Source: Sulfuricurvum sp. (lineage in GTDB: Bacteria > Campylobacterota > Campylobacteria > Campylobacterales > Sulfurimonadaceae). From it: a DNA stretch of 7,213 nucleotides. Below the pieces are notes generated by a model that worked only from the letters and a program-made list of their open reading frames with translations, was not told the origin of the DNA and searched no databases. Positions 6,267 through 7,213 of this stretch are shown piece by piece (the first letter of the stretch is position 1; each line of letters begins with the position of its first letter). The translations under genes and the position numbers were made by a program. The stretch covers positions 1 through 7,213 of the forward strand of contig DZBC01000104.1 in the NCBI GenBank assembly GCA_022729835.1, written 5' to 3'.

Positions 6267-6530
6267 AAATGAAAAATGCAGATACAATTCATCGTAAGCA
6301 AGAATATTGAATCACTTCATCATATTAATTATTATTGTGGCAGTACCCTTTTAGATTCCCTAATGGGCCCAAACTTCTTTTCATACATACATCCAACGCC
6401 TATACGTAAAGCAGGGCTGATTATAACCAACGTAAACTTATATAGTGTTAGAAGCTATGATTAGCAGTGCCTATCAATATACACTACCATATGTACCCTC
6501 TTAGCTGGTCTGGTGCGAGTAATAGCTCCT

Positions 6531-7213
6531 TCACTCAAAGCTCTCTTCCAAAAGCAAAAACGCATCAACAGGCACAACGTGCAGGGTTTTATCCTCTTTA
6601 TGGATCGTTTCGACCGTATCGTAGGTGATGAGCACACCCTCGCTCAGGCTAAGCTCGTTCATAAAATACGCTAATCCCTCAAATTCGCGCTTGCGCGTCT
6701 TTGCTTCGCTGATCGTATAAGCAACCTGATAGAGCTTCCCGCCCACATAAAAATCGCATTCTCTGTTTTCGAGCAGATAGGTGATCTCGTCTGCTGGCCA
6801 GTGGTTGCATACGAGATTTTCAAGTGCTGCACCTTGATTACGCTCGGGCGATATTCCCAGATTCAAAAATCCGTTGTCGCTCAGGTAGAGCTTTTTGGGA
6901 GAGTTGATCTGGGCGGTGAGCTTGGTGTGGTGGCGGCTAATGCGCCGGATGAGGAAGTTGTCTTCGAAATAGTCCACATACTCTTTGACCGTTTTGGGGT
7001 CCATCGAGAGCTTTTTGGCGAGCGAAGCGTAATTGAGGGTGGTCGCTGCGTTGGAGACGACATAGTAAAACAGATCACGGATCGCCGCGCTGTTTTTGAT
7101 ACTGTAGCGCGGAACGATGTCTTTGAGGATGATGTCCACGGCGATGTTTTTGAGATACTCTTTTTTGAGCTGAGCGCTCTCACTAGAGAAACCCGAATAG
7201 TACCCGCCCCATT
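6531..7213 (-). CDS. AAA-ATPase/DUF4143 family protein, C-terminal part (5' end outside window)
   Basis: The frame is open to the right edge and ends with TGA at 6531-6533. The first whole codons read WGGYYSGFSSESAQ, so the GTG at 7139 is an internal valine and not the true start. Visible are 226 residues of the DUF4143 region that follows an N-terminal P-loop ATPase domain in full-length members (around 400 residues). Family landmarks are IAVDIILKDIVPRYSIKN, a winged-helix-like YASLAKKLSMDPKTVKEYV, PKKLYLSDNGFLNLG, and ALENLVCNHW. Near the end are RECDFYVGGKLYQVAY and TRKREFEGL, a pattern that may derive from a nuclease-like fold. Members are common, poorly understood ATPases often found in variable genome regions. 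GC content matches the left flank more than the cassette, so it is probably host DNA. It lies 310 bases upstream of the DGQHR gene on the same strand, so read-through into the cassette is possible. Confidence 0.88.
   Translation of the reverse strand, partial: WGGYYSGFSSESAQLKKEYLKNIAVDIILKDIVPRYSIKNSAAIRDLFYYVVSNAATTLNYASLAKKLSMDPKTVKEYVDYFEDNFLIRRISRHHTKLTAQINSPKKLYLSDNGFLNLGISPERNQGAALENLVCNHWPADEITYLLENRECDFYVGGKLYQVAYTISEAKTRKREFEGLAYFMNELSLSEGVLITYDTVETIHKEDKTLHVVPVDAFLLLEESFE

Larger units (their letters stand above)
2133..6530 (-). other. Putative horizontally acquired three-gene modification/defence cassette
   Basis: An AT-rich block with three minus-strand genes (DGQHR protein, unknown protein, adenine methyltransferase) in one tight operon. 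Single 60-base samples counted by hand gave about 38%, 32% and 43% GC for the three genes, against 60% in both the batB-like gene and the DUF4143 gene. The 12-mer palindrome found four times in the left flank is absent. No integrase, transposase, tRNA or target-site duplication is visible, so the limits are set only by composition and flanking genes, and the mechanism of entry is unknown. Confidence 0.6.
6221..6530. other. AT-rich intergenic region at the right end of the cassette
   Basis: These 310 bases hold no gene I can support. A 62-codon plus-strand frame (6276-6464) has no family features or clear ribosome site. The stretch next to 6220 carries the possible promoter and ribosome site. 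An imperfect direct repeat, GTACCCTTTTAG (6343-6354) and GTACCCTCTTAG (6493-6504), lies 150 bases apart. Composition becomes GC-rich at about 6510-6530, where the DUF4143 gene ends. No hairpin with a T-run follows that gene. Confidence 0.5.

Noticed and set aside
6276..6464. A 62-codon plus-strand frame in the right intergenic region
   Set aside because: No clear ribosome site, no recognisable motif, and it begins just beyond the likely promoter of the divergent DGQHR gene. Short frames like this are common by chance.
2133..6530. CRISPR array or insertion sequence
   Set aside because: No regularly spaced direct repeats, no transposase and no terminal inverted repeats with target duplication were found.
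6881..7183. Minus-strand 100-codon frame inside the DUF4143 gene
   Set aside because: Its product is rich in serine, threonine and lysine without family motifs, while the overlapping frame shows clear DUF4143 landmarks.

Overview
The window looks like a piece of a Gram-negative bacterial chromosome. It carries an AT-rich three-gene cassette between two more GC-rich stretches. The left flank holds Bat-type (Bacteroides aerotolerance-like) inner-membrane proteins. Their overall style (short BatA, BatB with a TPR tail) would suit a Campylobacterota relative, but this is a guess from gene type and no marker gene settles it. Every convincing gene lies on the minus strand, so transcription runs from high to low coordinates.

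Region 1 (1-2132) holds two overlapping genes. batA (2132 down to 1224) encodes a membrane-anchored von Willebrand A (VWA) protein with a complete MIDAS metal site. A BatB-like VWA protein with a C-terminal TPR region (1227 down to the left edge, incomplete) follows through an ATGA stop/start overlap. This region also has four copies of a 12-mer, TTACATGTAAGC, whose first ten bases are a perfect palindrome. None occurs in the rest of the window.

Region 2 (about 2133-6530) is the AT-rich insert. Hand counts of single 60-base samples give about 32%, 38% and 43% GC in its three genes, against 60% in each flank. In transcription order they are a DGQHR-motif protein (6220-4727), an unrecognised 436-residue protein (4722-3412) and an alpha-type DNA adenine methyltransferase (3415-2246). 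Spacing is 4 bases, then a 4-base ATGA overlap, so they form one operon. DGQHR proteins are relatives of DndB from DNA phosphorothioation and share a ParB-like motif. With an adenine methylase and an uncharacterised helical partner, the set looks like a DNA-modification or anti-phage cassette. I do not recognise it as a named system, and no nuclease motif is apparent. It is the best candidate for something new here.

Region 3 (6531-7213) is GC-rich again and holds the C-terminal part of an AAA-ATPase/DUF4143 family protein that runs off the right edge. The gaps beside the cassette (2133-2245 and 6221-6530) contain several small inverted and direct repeats and a possible promoter, but no tRNA, integrase or clear attachment site.
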